From NCBI GenBank assembly GCA_964396385.1, contig CAYNFH010000250.1, positions 1 to 8,759 of the forward strand: a DNA stretch of 8,759 bases. Direction: 5' to 3'. Made by a program: the position numbers and the translations under genes. Each line of letters begins with the position of its first letter. The first letter of the stretch is position 1. This document shows positions 1 through 6,603 of the stretch, one piece after another. Under the pieces are notes generated by a model. The model searched no databases and was not told the origin of the DNA. It was given only the letters and a program-made list of their open reading frames with translations. The DNA is from CAYNFH01 sp964396385 (GTDB taxonomy: Bacteria > Armatimonadota > Chthonomonadetes > Chthonomonadales > CAJBBX01).

Positions 1-810
1 GTAAACCGCGCCCGCCGCGATGCCCGCGCCGGCGAAGACCGCCCCCAGGGTGCCGATGTAGCCCGGGCCAAACCCCAGCCGGTCGCGCTGAAAGTAGTAG
101 AGCGCCGTACCCAGGCCAGGACTGAAGAACCACAGTGCCAGGAACAGAGTCACGGCCCACTGTTTGCGGGAGACCAGCATGGCCCGCACAGATGGCCAAA
201 CGGCCGACCTGCTTGCGGCCTCCCCCTTGTCTCGGCGCTCAGACAGAAGGACGAGCGCCCCAACGGTAACGAGAAAAGGAAACACGGCATAGAGCCGGAA
301 GGCCAGCGCGCCGCTGAACCGCTCCACCACGTAGCCGCTGCAGAAGGTCGTTATCAGCGCCGCGACGTTGGCGGCGCCCCACTGCACCGCCTGGAAGGCT
401 CCAGTCATTCCCGTCGGTTTGCCGGACTCCACCATGAGGGCATTAGCAACCACGTTGGACATCTGAAGCGCCAACAAAGACATGGCGAGAAAGGTGAGCG
501 ATACGGAGTAGATCCCCGCCCATGGCGCTCCAAGAAGGGTCCACGAACTGGCTCCCAGGAGCCCGGCGAGTGCAAGGTAGCTCTTGCGCCGGCTGCCAAA
601 AAGTGGGACTGTGTCCGAAAGCAGCGCATAGAGAGGTGCGAAATAGGCAGGGATACTTGCGACGGCCATGAACACGGCCGCGTCTGCGGGCCCTAGAGCC
701 AAACGGTCTTTCATCAGGCTGTTCAGGGCCTGCCCGGTGATCCCGGCAGCACCCACCGACCCATACGTCAAAGCGAATAGAACCGAGTATTTCCGGGCCT
801 CGCCGCTCAT
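1..810 (-). CDS. MFS transporter, BT1 (folate/biopterin transporter)-like, 3' end off window
   Basis: Integral membrane transporter of the major facilitator superfamily; the substrate is not readable from the sequence. I translated 270 residues from ATG (808-810) to the left edge without a stop, so roughly the last third of a normal ~400-residue MFS protein is missing. Alternating hydrophobic segments are visible (about residues 8-28, 46-64, 80-96, 102-125, 145-162, 172-190, 218-236, 251-270). The loop after the second segment reads LSDTVPLFGSRRKSYL (64-79), the MFS 'motif A' position, with SD and RRK conserved. PGLGTALYYFQRDRLGFGPGYIG (231-253) resembles the BT1/FBT family signature after the central loop. 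The start codon overlaps the stop of the kinase-like gene by four bases (807-810, ATGA on the minus strand) and no good Shine-Dalgarno precedes it, so translation is probably coupled. Context suggests export of whatever the kinase-like gene's pathway makes; that is inference. Confidence 0.85.
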   Translation of the reverse strand, partial: MSGEARKYSVLFALTYGSVGAAGITGQALNSLMKDRLALGPADAAVFMAVASIPAYFAPLYALLSDTVPLFGSRRKSYLALAGLLGASSWTLLGAPWAGIYSVSLTFLAMSLLALQMSNVVANALMVESGKPTGMTGAFQAVQWGAANVAALITTFCSGYVVERFSGALAFRLYAVFPFLVTVGALVLLSERRDKGEAASRSAVWPSVRAMLVSRKQWAVTLFLALWFFSPGLGTALYYFQRDRLGFGPGYIGTLGAVFAGAGIAAGAVY

Positions 811-1889
811 TCTGCGAGCCAATTCCGTATGGTATCGACGGCCTGTCGCAGGTCCGTGCCCACTTCCAGATGCCCTAGGCGGAGCCCCAGCATGCGATCC
901 GCGGCCGTCAGCATAGCCTCGGCCTCGTCATGACTCACGCCGTGCCGGAAATGCGCGAGAGTATCCCTGACCGCCGCGACGTCCGTTGGAAGCACCTGGC
1001 TGGTCGCGCCTGCAGAGCGTCCGACCGTCAGCACGGCATCGACCGTTGTTCGAGGCTGCGCCGCCCCGGGCCAGAGGGCTTCGACGTCGATGAGGCACTT
1101 AACCTCGCCGGATAGCTCGCGGATAGGAGCCGCATCCGCGAGGTGCGGGAAGAGGCGGCAAGTATCCGGTGGCACGTGCAGGAACCACGGATTCCCCCAC
1201 ACGACCACTGAGTCTCCGCCTGGTTCTACGTAGACCGTATCATCCGAGACCAGCCCCATCCCGGCGGAGACGCACGCGCACGCGAGCGTAGACTTCCCGG
1301 CTCCGCAATCTCCAGTAAGCAGCACACAGCGGCCTTCGGATATCACAGCGGCCGCGTGGAGGGCAGCCTGGTGGTGCCGGTACACGAGATACAGCGCGAG
1401 ACACTCCAGGATCGCTATCTGCACGAACTGGGGATCCGCCATCAGCTCCCGCGTGACGAAACCGGCGCCGAAGCCCGTGCTGATGTCGGCGAACGCAATG
1501 GAGCTGCCGGCAACCAGCATGAAATAAGGCCCCTGCATGCGGTAGATCGGCGCGTCTACGCTGGGCTGAAACCGCTCCGGTGCCTCCTGCAGAAAGACTC
1601 GCAGACGGACGCGTGGGGAGTTCTCAGTGCTCGAATGGGGCCATCTCCCGAAAATATGCTCCGCCAGGTCAGAAATGGCCTGAGCGTTGGTGGCAATCTC
1701 CACGGGCACGCCGAGGATGGTGTACCGGTGGACGTATCGGACCTCCGCGAAACGCCAGAGGGGATCGTGACCCGCGATGAACGCGTACTCCGCCATGTCG
1801 CAGGCATGCTCCGCCTGGTCCCCACCTTCGCCGGCGTAGCGGTATTTGAGCCAGTCCTCTGGAGCGAGACGGCCTCCGACATAATTCAT
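807..1889 (-). CDS. HPr-kinase-like P-loop kinase (HprK-related)
   Basis: 360-residue soluble protein. The C-terminal half carries an HPr serine kinase-like ATP-binding core: AALHAAAVI then LLTGDCGAGKSTLA, with the Walker A loop GDCGAGKST at residues 193-201, and LVSDDTVYV with the acidic pair at 216-217, matching the ADD region of HprK. The sequence after it (VWGNPWFLHVPPDT) fits HprK-related proteins better than ordinary ABC or kinase P-loops. The N-terminal ~170 residues do not resemble the N-domain of true HprK, and no HPr or PTS gene is near, so it is unlikely to be the carbon-catabolite enzyme. Related proteins phosphorylate peptide substrates in some lasso-peptide clusters (paeninodin type) or sit in exosortase-associated loci as HprK-related kinase A/B. 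The ATG is supported by AGGAGA (1895-1900 on the plus numbering) five bases upstream. First gene of a minus-strand unit with the MFS gene, divergent from the glycosyltransferase unit. Kinase activity and substrate are inferred. Confidence 0.85.
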   Translation of the reverse strand: MNYVGGRLAPEDWLKYRYAGEGGDQAEHACDMAEYAFIAGHDPLWRFAEVRYVHRYTILGVPVEIATNAQAISDLAEHIFGRWPHSSTENSPRVRLRVFLQEAPERFQPSVDAPIYRMQGPYFMLVAGSSIAFADISTGFGAGFVTRELMADPQFVQIAILECLALYLVYRHHQAALHAAAVISEGRCVLLTGDCGAGKSTLACACVSAGMGLVSDDTVYVEPGGDSVVVWGNPWFLHVPPDTCRLFPHLADAAPIRELSGEVKCLIDVEALWPGAAQPRTTVDAVLTVGRSAGATSQVLPTDVAAVRDTLAHFRHGVSHDEAEAMLTAADRMLGLRLGHLEVGTDLRQAVDTIRNWLAE

Positions 1890-2135
1890 GCAGCTCTCCT
1901 TTCGAGGCAGGTAACCGCAGCCGTTGGGGCAAATACGGTGGAGAATGACACTCGCATCCGGCGATAGGCGTGCGGCAGTGCACGAACCAAAGACGTCCCG
2001 GGTGACGCCATTCGCAGTTTCGCCTATCTACTAGGTAGCAGCGCAAACACGAATGGTCACGCCGCCCTGTCCGAGCATTCCGGATTTGGGCCGTTTGGCG
2101 GTGACAGGCGAGCAGTACCGCTTGCAGGGGGTGGG
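1890..2135. promoter_or_regulatory. Divergent intergenic control region
   Basis: 246 bases separate the two divergent units, so promoters for both should lie here. The kinase-like gene has a clear Shine-Dalgarno at 1895-1900 (minus strand). No textbook sigma-70 promoter stands out. The best plus-strand match is GTGACG (2002-2007), a 17-base spacer and TATCTA (2025-2030); a weak minus-strand match is TTGGTT, 18 bases, TATCGC. An 8-bp inverted repeat, GATAGGCG (1963-1970) and CGCCTATC (2021-2028), overlaps the plus-strand -10 candidate. A small palindrome, CTAC-TAG-GTAG, lies at 2028-2038. GGGGGTGGG (2127-2135) directly abuts the annotated ATG of the glycosyltransferase. The promoter assignments are weak; that this is a regulatory region rests mainly on the divergent layout. 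Confidence 0.45.
1963..2028. repeat. 8-bp inverted repeat, 50-bp spacing
   Basis: The arms GATAGGCG (1963-1970) and CGCCTATC (2021-2028) are exact reverse complements separated by 50 bases, about five helical turns centre to centre plus one arm, in the divergent promoter region. The identity does not extend beyond 8 bp on either side. A spaced pair of this kind could bind one regulator acting on both units, or could be chance. Confidence 0.3.
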
Positions 2136-2190
2136 ATGGAGTGGGACCGAGCAGTTCAACGCCAACGCAATCCGGTTAACGAGGAAGTAG
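2053..2190 (+). CDS. Possible 45-aa small ORF at head of the glycosyltransferase unit
   Basis: ATG (2053-2055) opens a 45-residue frame ending at TAG (2188-2190), preceded in frame by a stop at 2032-2034. It begins MVTPPCPSIPDLGRL and ends NANAIRLTRK, and has a single cysteine and no signal peptide or membrane segment. By eye most of its codons end in G or C, visibly more than in the first 37 codons of the overlapping glycosyltransferase frame, which suggests that it may be the coding frame here. Against it, there is no good Shine-Dalgarno before 2053 and I recognise no family. If it is real, the glycosyltransferase would probably start at the internal ATG 2247. It lies just upstream of an HprK-like/NTP_transf_5 context where small precursor peptides are sometimes found, but it lacks a recognisable leader/core pattern. 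Confidence 0.25.
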   Translation: MVTPPCPSIPDLGRLAVTGEQYRLQGVGWSGTEQFNANAIRLTRK

Positions 2191-3359
2191 CGGCTCAGGC
2201 TAGGGCCGGCCTGCAATCGGCAGCCCTCAGGTGCCAGAGACGTCACATGGCAGCGATAATCCTGGGTTTCTCTGCCGTGATGGTGGTCCTGCTCTACGGT
2301 GGCGGAATCAACCGGAATGGAGATGCCACCTGGTACCTGGCGGTGGGAAGAAGAATGGCGACGGGACAGGACCTGGGGTCCGGTCCGCTCGTCCAGGGAT
2401 ATCCGGGCTATGTCGGCCTCGTGGCTCTTGCTATGGCAACCGGGAGTGGGCCTACTGGCATCGTCGCTTTCCAGATTCTCACCGCGGCGGCGGCGGTCCT
2501 CAGCATCTCTGCCCTCGTGGGACGGACCTTTGGGGCTCGAGCCGGTTTGCTGGCCGCCCTGCTGGTGGCCTGTAACCCGGACATATCGGAGTGGCACCGC
2601 CACATCCTTACGGAGTCCCTGTATACTTCGCTCGTTACACTCAGCGTCTACGCCATATACCGCGCTCCGCGGCGAGGGCGCGAAGGGTATGCGGGCGCCG
2701 CATTGGCGGTTGTGGCCTCCATCAGCATACGGCCGACGGGCCTCGTTCTCATACCGGTCGCCATAATCTACTGGGCATCCGTGCTACGGGTGCCGATCCG
2801 AGCCACAGTTTCTGGCCTGGGCGCGCTCCTCATACTGCTGATTCTCTTCGTGTCCTTCTCTCCCTACGCGCGGAAGCGGGTGAAGCAGGTCCGGGTGGAC
2901 TACGGGGAGGTGATCCGGGGGTATCCGGCGCTGGCAACCAGCATGCCGGTGGACGCGGCTACGTGGGGCGCGCCCCCACTCCGCAGGCTGGAGTACGTGG
3001 CAACTCACCCACTGGGCTGGTTCTATCTGCTCGCCAAGCGCGTATGCGTCGAGGCGGTACACGTTCGGCCCTACTTCTCGACCCGCCACAACCTCTTTAT
3101 CGTGGTGCTGTATGGGCCGCTCTACGCGCTTGCCGCGCTCGCCTCATGGCGGTTCCGGCGCGACCCGCTTGTCCGGCTCCTGGTACTCGTGGTTTGCATC
3201 CATGCGGTTCCAGTCGCGCTCTTTTACGCCAGTTGGGAGGGGCGATACCTCATCTACGTCACGCCGGAGATCTCCGCGCTGGCAGCCATAGCCGCTACGG
3301 CTCCGAGGTCATCGATGAAGCGAAGCCGATTGCGATGCGTCGAACCCAGCCTGAACTGA
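2136..3359 (+). CDS. GT39/ArnT-like membrane glycosyltransferase
   Basis: 407-residue polytopic protein resembling the dolichyl/undecaprenyl-phosphate-sugar glycosyltransferases of family GT39 (PMT_2/ArnT type), which move a sugar from a polyprenyl-phosphate carrier onto a protein or lipid at the outer face of the membrane. Seen: a first hydrophobic segment at about 39-56 followed by NRNGDATWYLAVGRRMATG (59-77), where D63 sits at the usual catalytic acidic position of the first periplasmic loop. Also HILTESLYTSLVTLSVYAIYR (156-176), the SIRPTGLVLIPVAI segment (197-210), further hydrophobic segments near 225-242, 319-337, 346-364 and 375-388, and EGRYLIYVTPEIS (368-380), the typical late 'RY..Y..P' motif. 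It is shorter than ArnT (~550), common for this loose family. The annotated ATG follows a G-rich stretch immediately; the internal ATG at 2247 (residue 38, just before the first membrane segment) is a serious alternative start. The 3' end overlaps the nucleotidyltransferase gene by 25 bases. Acceptor and donor are unknown. Confidence 0.75.
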   Translation: MEWDRAVQRQRNPVNEEVAAQARAGLQSAALRCQRRHMAAIILGFSAVMVVLLYGGGINRNGDATWYLAVGRRMATGQDLGSGPLVQGYPGYVGLVALAMATGSGPTGIVAFQILTAAAAVLSISALVGRTFGARAGLLAALLVACNPDISEWHRHILTESLYTSLVTLSVYAIYRAPRRGREGYAGAALAVVASISIRPTGLVLIPVAIIYWASVLRVPIRATVSGLGALLILLILFVSFSPYARKRVKQVRVDYGEVIRGYPALATSMPVDAATWGAPPLRRLEYVATHPLGWFYLLAKRVCVEAVHVRPYFSTRHNLFIVVLYGPLYALAALASWRFRRDPLVRLLVLVVCIHAVPVALFYASWEGRYLIYVTPEISALAAIAATAPRSSMKRSRLRCVEPSLN

Positions 3360-4573
3360 CGTCGACAGAGCGGGTCCTGGTAGCCTGCGCGGCCGCAGGC
3401 GACAGAGCAGAGTCTGGGGAGATAGTGCGGGCCCCCCTCGCCGCTCCTGACGTCCGCTGGTCCGAGCTACCGAGACTATCGATGCGGCACGGGCTCGCAC
3501 AGCTCGTGGGTCTGAGGCTCGGGGAACCGGGGATCCAGCACAGCGCGCCGCCGGAAGTGGCGCGCTGGTTCGCCGGGGCGCTGGCAAGCAACGCCGACCG
3601 GAACCTGGTTCTGCTCGATCACCTCAGCCGAATTGCGGGCTCGTTCTTACGGGCCGATATTCCGTTCCGCGTCCTAAAGGGGGCGGGGCTCTGTATCACG
3701 ACCTACCGCCACTACTCTCACCGCAACTTAAGCGACATCGACATCCTCGTGCCGGAGGATGGTCTCCAGGACGCAGCAAACCAGCTCCGTTCCCTCGGGT
3801 TTGCTGCGGAGGACGGGATAGACGCCGGTCGGAGCCTTGAGCAGACGTTCATTGCGGTAGCGGACCGGGACATCCTTTCGCGGACCGTTGCCCTGGGGTT
3901 TGCCGGAGGTCCCGCAGAGGATGTCGTCGCCCGACATTCGCGGAACGTGGTCGTGGAACTGCACCGTGGCCTCCTGCGGGACGCCACCGGGAGATACCGG
4001 CAGGTCAGCCTGGAGGCGGCCTGGAACCAGCAGGAGCAAGCGTTTCTGCCAGACGGTTCCCCTATCTCGCTGCTCGCTCAGGAAGCGTTACTCGCTCACC
4101 TTGCCGCGCATGCCCTCGACCACGGTTTTGACCGGCTCATCTACTTCGTGGACCTTGCGGCATGCCTGATCCGCTACGGTGACAGCGTGGACTGGGAACT
4201 TGCTGCCCGTATCGCTTCGGAGTGGGACGCTGCTCACGCCCTGCACGGAATGCTCAGGTTCGTGCATGATACGTTCCACCTCATCCCTCCGGAGCGCGCA
4301 CTCTCTGCCCTGAATCAGTTCCGGGCTCGCCCTATCACAGCACGTCACGTCCTTGACATGGCTCACGCGAGCATCGACCAGAGGACCCTCGCACGGCTAT
4401 CTGCCGGCCGGGGATTGGGCAGCCGAGTTGCCCCTATCTTCCGTGCCGTCTTCCCTCCAAAGAAGGTCATGGAACGGCGCTACGGTAAGGGGCTGTGGAG
4501 GCTTGCGTGGGCCTACTCCGCAAGGCCCGTTGAACTTGTATTGAGGGTCGCGCTTGCGATGGCGCGTAGATGA
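3335..4573 (+). CDS. Uncharacterised nucleotidyltransferase family protein (NTP_transf_5-like)
   Basis: 412-residue soluble protein. The diagnostic stretch is FRVLKGAGL (111-119) followed by NLSDIDILVPEDGL (131-144): the LKG motif and the DxD metal-binding pair (D134, D136) of the NTP_transf_5 type of nucleotidyltransferase fold. VVVELH (205-210) supplies the next conserved strand with an acidic residue and histidine. A helical part with LLAHLAAHALDHGFDRLIYFVDLAA (252-276), containing H255, H259, H263 and D273, matches the histidine-rich C-terminal half of the family. ATG 3335 is the only reasonable start before these motifs; its Shine-Dalgarno is poor and it lies inside the end of the glycosyltransferase gene, so coupled translation is likely. 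The frame stays open for another 744 bases upstream, but that part reads as a shadow of the glycosyltransferase. Members recur with HprK-related kinases and PqqD-like proteins in peptide-modification and exosortase loci. The reaction catalysed is unknown to me. Confidence 0.8.
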   Translation: MRRTQPELTSTERVLVACAAAGDRAESGEIVRAPLAAPDVRWSELPRLSMRHGLAQLVGLRLGEPGIQHSAPPEVARWFAGALASNADRNLVLLDHLSRIAGSFLRADIPFRVLKGAGLCITTYRHYSHRNLSDIDILVPEDGLQDAANQLRSLGFAAEDGIDAGRSLEQTFIAVADRDILSRTVALGFAGGPAEDVVARHSRNVVVELHRGLLRDATGRYRQVSLEAAWNQQEQAFLPDGSPISLLAQEALLAHLAAHALDHGFDRLIYFVDLAACLIRYGDSVDWELAARIASEWDAAHALHGMLRFVHDTFHLIPPERALSALNQFRARPITARHVLDMAHASIDQRTLARLSAGRGLGSRVAPIFRAVFPPKKVMERRYGKGLWRLAWAYSARPVELVLRVALAMARR

Positions 4574-4596
4574 CACCCGGCGCGGCCGGAGTGAAC

Positions 4597-4607
4597 GGGA
4601 GGAGGGG
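4597..4607 (+). promoter_or_regulatory. Shine-Dalgarno deciding a GTG start
   Basis: The purine run GGGAGGAGGGG lies 9-11 bases before GTG 4617 (measured from the GAGGGG or AGGAGG core). It is the only strong ribosome-binding site near the FkbM gene and argues for GTG 4617 rather than the in-frame TTG at 4554, which overlaps the preceding gene and has no such site. Confidence 0.6.
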
Positions 4608-4616
4608 CGTCCACGC

Positions 4617-5432
4617 GTGTGGGTCCAGATCAATCATCACCTGAAGCGAAGGCTGCCGAGACTGCACGCGTACCTGAAGCGCCGGGCAGCTTCGTGGCAA
4701 GCCGCGCCCGCTCCCGCCATACCTGTCTTGAAGCGAATTCGCGGCGAATGGTTCTGGGTCCATCCGCGCGTCTTGGCGCTAGAGACGGAGGATGCGGAGC
4801 CGCATATCTGCCGATGGATACTGGCGAACCTGCCCGTGGGCGGCGTCTTTTTCGACGTGGGAGCGAATCTAGGGTGGCTGTCGCTCAAGGCGGCCCGCCA
4901 CGTTGGGCGGGATGGACGCATCGTCTCCTTTGAGGCGTCTCCGGTATTATCGGCTATCCTGAGCTATCATCAGCGCCGGAACCATCTGCCGCAGATGACA
5001 GTCGTAGGCAAAGCCGTATCGGAAGCAGACGCCTGCCAGTCGGCCTTCTATCTCCTTCATGACGGCTTCAGTACTCGCAACTCTCTAACCATCGGTAACC
5101 CGAATCTGCCCTATGTGGGCTCCGAATTGAAGACAACCATCGCCGTCCCGCTGCTGACGCTCGACAGCTTCTGCAGCGCGGAGAGTTTGCGGCCTGACGT
5201 CGTCAAAATAGATGTGGAGGGCGCGGAGTTGATGGTCCTTCGCGGATCGTCTCGGATGCTTCGGGACTTCCGACCCACGCTGGTCCTCTCCGTACACCCC
5301 TTCTGGCTTCCGCCCTCCCAGTCGGTCGAGCAGATCTTTGTCTTTCTCACGGGTCTGGGCTACAAGATTCGCGACTCGCATGTCGTCCAGGTCGACGGCT
5401 ATACTCTCGGCGACTACCTGTTATCGGTCTAG
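4617..5432 (+). CDS. FkbM family SAM-dependent methyltransferase
   Basis: 271-residue class I methyltransferase of the FkbM type (Methyltransf_21), a family that usually O-methylates sugars or other hydroxyl groups of natural products and glycans. Seen: the SAM-binding motif I VFFDVGANLGWLSLKAA (77-93), RIVSFEASP (101-109) with the acidic ribose-contacting position E106, the middle segment TTIAVPLLTLDSF (173-185), and the family hallmark DVVKIDVEGAELMVLRG (194-210). The C-terminus (VLSVHPFWLPPS...LGYKI) fits the family. The length is normal. The start was chosen at GTG because a strong purine-rich Shine-Dalgarno precedes it; the longer TTG start at 4554 would add 21 arginine-rich, unconserved residues. 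It follows the nucleotidyltransferase gene by 43 bases and is probably the last gene of the same transcript. The likely role is modifying the glycan or peptide handled by the neighbouring glycosyltransferase, which is inference. No obvious intrinsic terminator follows it. Confidence 0.88.
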   Translation: MWVQINHHLKRRLPRLHAYLKRRAASWQAAPAPAIPVLKRIRGEWFWVHPRVLALETEDAEPHICRWILANLPVGGVFFDVGANLGWLSLKAARHVGRDGRIVSFEASPVLSAILSYHQRRNHLPQMTVVGKAVSEADACQSAFYLLHDGFSTRNSLTIGNPNLPYVGSELKTTIAVPLLTLDSFCSAESLRPDVVKIDVEGAELMVLRGSSRMLRDFRPTLVLSVHPFWLPPSQSVEQIFVFLTGLGYKIRDSHVVQVDGYTLGDYLLSV

Positions 5433-5523
5433 ACGATCCAACCTTCGTTATCGCCCATGTCTTCTTTGCTCTTGCGCAAACGGCACCAGATAGGCCCTGT
5501 TGCACGGCCGGTGCGAAGGAATA

Positions 5524-5553
5524 TTGACAGCCTGGTCGCCCGTATGTTATCCT
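5524..5553 (+). promoter_or_regulatory. Sigma-70-type promoter of the pseudopilin gene
   Basis: A perfect -35 TTGACA (5524-5529), an 18-base spacer and -10 TATCCT (5548-5553; T, A, T and the final T match) preceded by TG one base upstream (5545-5546), an extended -10. Transcription should begin near 5560, giving a short leader of about 28 bases. The promoter lies in the 155-base gap after the FkbM gene and separates the pseudopilin from the upstream unit. Confidence 0.7.
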
Positions 5554-5587
5554 GCAGTCTCTGCCGTTCTCCTTGAGGAGTGCAGCC

Positions 5588-6412
5588 ATGCGGACGTCGA
5601 ATACCCGCGCCTTCACGCTCATTGAGCTGCTGATCGTCTTCGCAATCATAGCTATCCTCGCCGCTATACTGTTCCCCGTTTTTTCTCAGGCAGGCGCCAC
5701 CGCGCGCAAGACCGTGTGCTTGAGCAACGAAAAGCAGCTGGGGCTGGCGTTCACCATGTACGTTCAGGACTACGATGAACGTGCCCCCAGAGCAGTCAAC
5801 AACGCCTCGCCGCAGCCCAAGCTCCAGGTTGACCTCACCCCGCGCGTTACAGGCGATAACGCGTTCTCCCCGCCAGATCCGGTTCGTGGCCGAATTGCCG
5901 GTTTTCTCTATCCCTACATGCATGCCGAAGCACTCTGGCGCTGTCCGCAGGACCAATCTCCCTTCGTGGCGGGAAAACCGAGCGAGAACGGATCGCGAGC
6001 TGTCGCCAACGCCAGCAGCTACCGCCTGAACCTGTTCCTTACGGGGTCTACGGTAGACCCCCTTGCGATGCGCACATCTGGCGAGGGGTTGCCAATGGCG
6101 GGCGCGCCGAGGTCCGCGGAGACGGTTCTGGCCAACGATGGGGACGCAAACGACGGTACGAACGTCTTCAAGGAGGCGTACTGGCCAGGTTCAGCGGAAG
6201 CGGAACAGCTTTACACGGTCCATAGCGACCATGGGCAGGCAGCGCGCCATCGGGGGATGGGTAACTTCATCATGCTGGACGGTCACTGCAAGACGCTCCC
6301 GCCCTGCTCTGTAAGTCCCATGGTCGCATACGACGACCCGGCAAACCCGTGCCCCGGTTGCCCGGACGTGGTCTATCCAGGCGCGTACGCATTCTGGAAC
6401 ATCGTCCCGTAG
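5588..6412 (+). CDS. Type IV pilin-like/pseudopilin with H-X9-DG motif
   Basis: 274-residue exported protein with a class III (prepilin) signal: a short basic leader MRTSNTRA, then FTLIELLIVFAIIAILAAILFPVF (9-32), with the +5 glutamate at E13 and one hydrophobic helix. Cleavage by a PilD-type peptidase would fall between A8 and F9 (alanine rather than the usual glycine), followed by N-methylation of F9. The motif CLSNEKQLGLAFTMYVQDYDE (44-64) and an exact H-X9-DG (H221, D231-G232) place it in the large pseudopilin family common in Armatimonadota and Planctomycetes, whose members are usually scattered, multi-copy and of unknown surface role. C44, C119, C234, C240, C255 and C258 could form disulfides. 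The ATG is fixed by GAGGAG (5575-5580) seven bases upstream; an in-frame TTG at 5573 lies inside that site and is rejected. It has its own promoter and no pilus-assembly genes beside it, so it is probably monocistronic. Confidence 0.92.
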   Translation: MRTSNTRAFTLIELLIVFAIIAILAAILFPVFSQAGATARKTVCLSNEKQLGLAFTMYVQDYDERAPRAVNNASPQPKLQVDLTPRVTGDNAFSPPDPVRGRIAGFLYPYMHAEALWRCPQDQSPFVAGKPSENGSRAVANASSYRLNLFLTGSTVDPLAMRTSGEGLPMAGAPRSAETVLANDGDANDGTNVFKEAYWPGSAEAEQLYTVHSDHGQAARHRGMGNFIMLDGHCKTLPPCSVSPMVAYDDPANPCPGCPDVVYPGAYAFWNIVP

Positions 6413-6540
6413 CGGCTCCTGTTCCAGCCTATTCGTACGGCTTGCCTAACTCCCCTGGCTCCTCTGCCGGTCACTGTACCCGTGAGCAGTTACACCTGTG
6501 TCAGGAGAATAGCTCGCCTGGACGTATCCCCCGGCATTAT

Positions 6541-6560
6541 TGCGGGAATCCCGTCGTTTT
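6541..6560 (+). terminator. Weak candidate terminator after the pseudopilin gene
   Basis: CGGG-AAT-CCCG (6543-6553) is followed after three bases by TTTT (6557-6560). An overlapping alternative hairpin uses CCCG upstream with TGCGGG. The stem is only four pairs, so this is marginal, but it sits between the pseudopilin stop and the next promoter, where a terminator is expected. Confidence 0.3.
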
Positions 6561-6577
6561 CTGAGTGCACAGACCCC

Positions 6578-6603
6578 TTGACAGGCGCATCTTTTGATAT
6601 AAT
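6578..6603 (+). promoter_or_regulatory. Extended -10 promoter of the GH25-like gene
   Basis: A perfect TATAAT (6598-6603) with TG one base upstream (TGATATAAT from 6595) forms a strong extended -10 element. A perfect TTGACA lies at 6578-6583, but the gap between the two is only 14 bases, shorter than the usual 16-18, so the -35 may not be used or the promoter may need a regulator that distorts the DNA. Transcription would begin around 6610, about 200 bases before the start codon. Confidence 0.65.

Noticed and set aside
1356..1967. 203-codon plus-strand frame opposite the HprK-like gene
   Set aside because: It is antisense to a gene with a clear Walker A motif and shows no motif or Shine-Dalgarno of its own; open antisense frames are expected at this GC content.
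2031..2603. 190-codon minus-strand frame ending in a Gly/Cys-containing tail, considered as a hidden peptide precursor
   Set aside because: Most of it is antisense to the glycosyltransferase, the tail has no own start with a ribosome site except an ATG giving 15 residues, and no leader/core features are visible.
2591..3334. 248 extra codons open upstream of, and in frame with, the nucleotidyltransferase gene
   Set aside because: This part lies wholly inside the glycosyltransferase gene, reads as Arg/Pro/Gly/His-rich shadow protein and has no family motifs; the real protein starts at ATG 3335.
5500..5519. Hairpin TTGCAC-GGCCG-GTGCGA considered as terminator of the FkbM unit
   Set aside because: The stem is short and no T-run follows; it abuts the pseudopilin -35 region. 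At most it is a minor structure.
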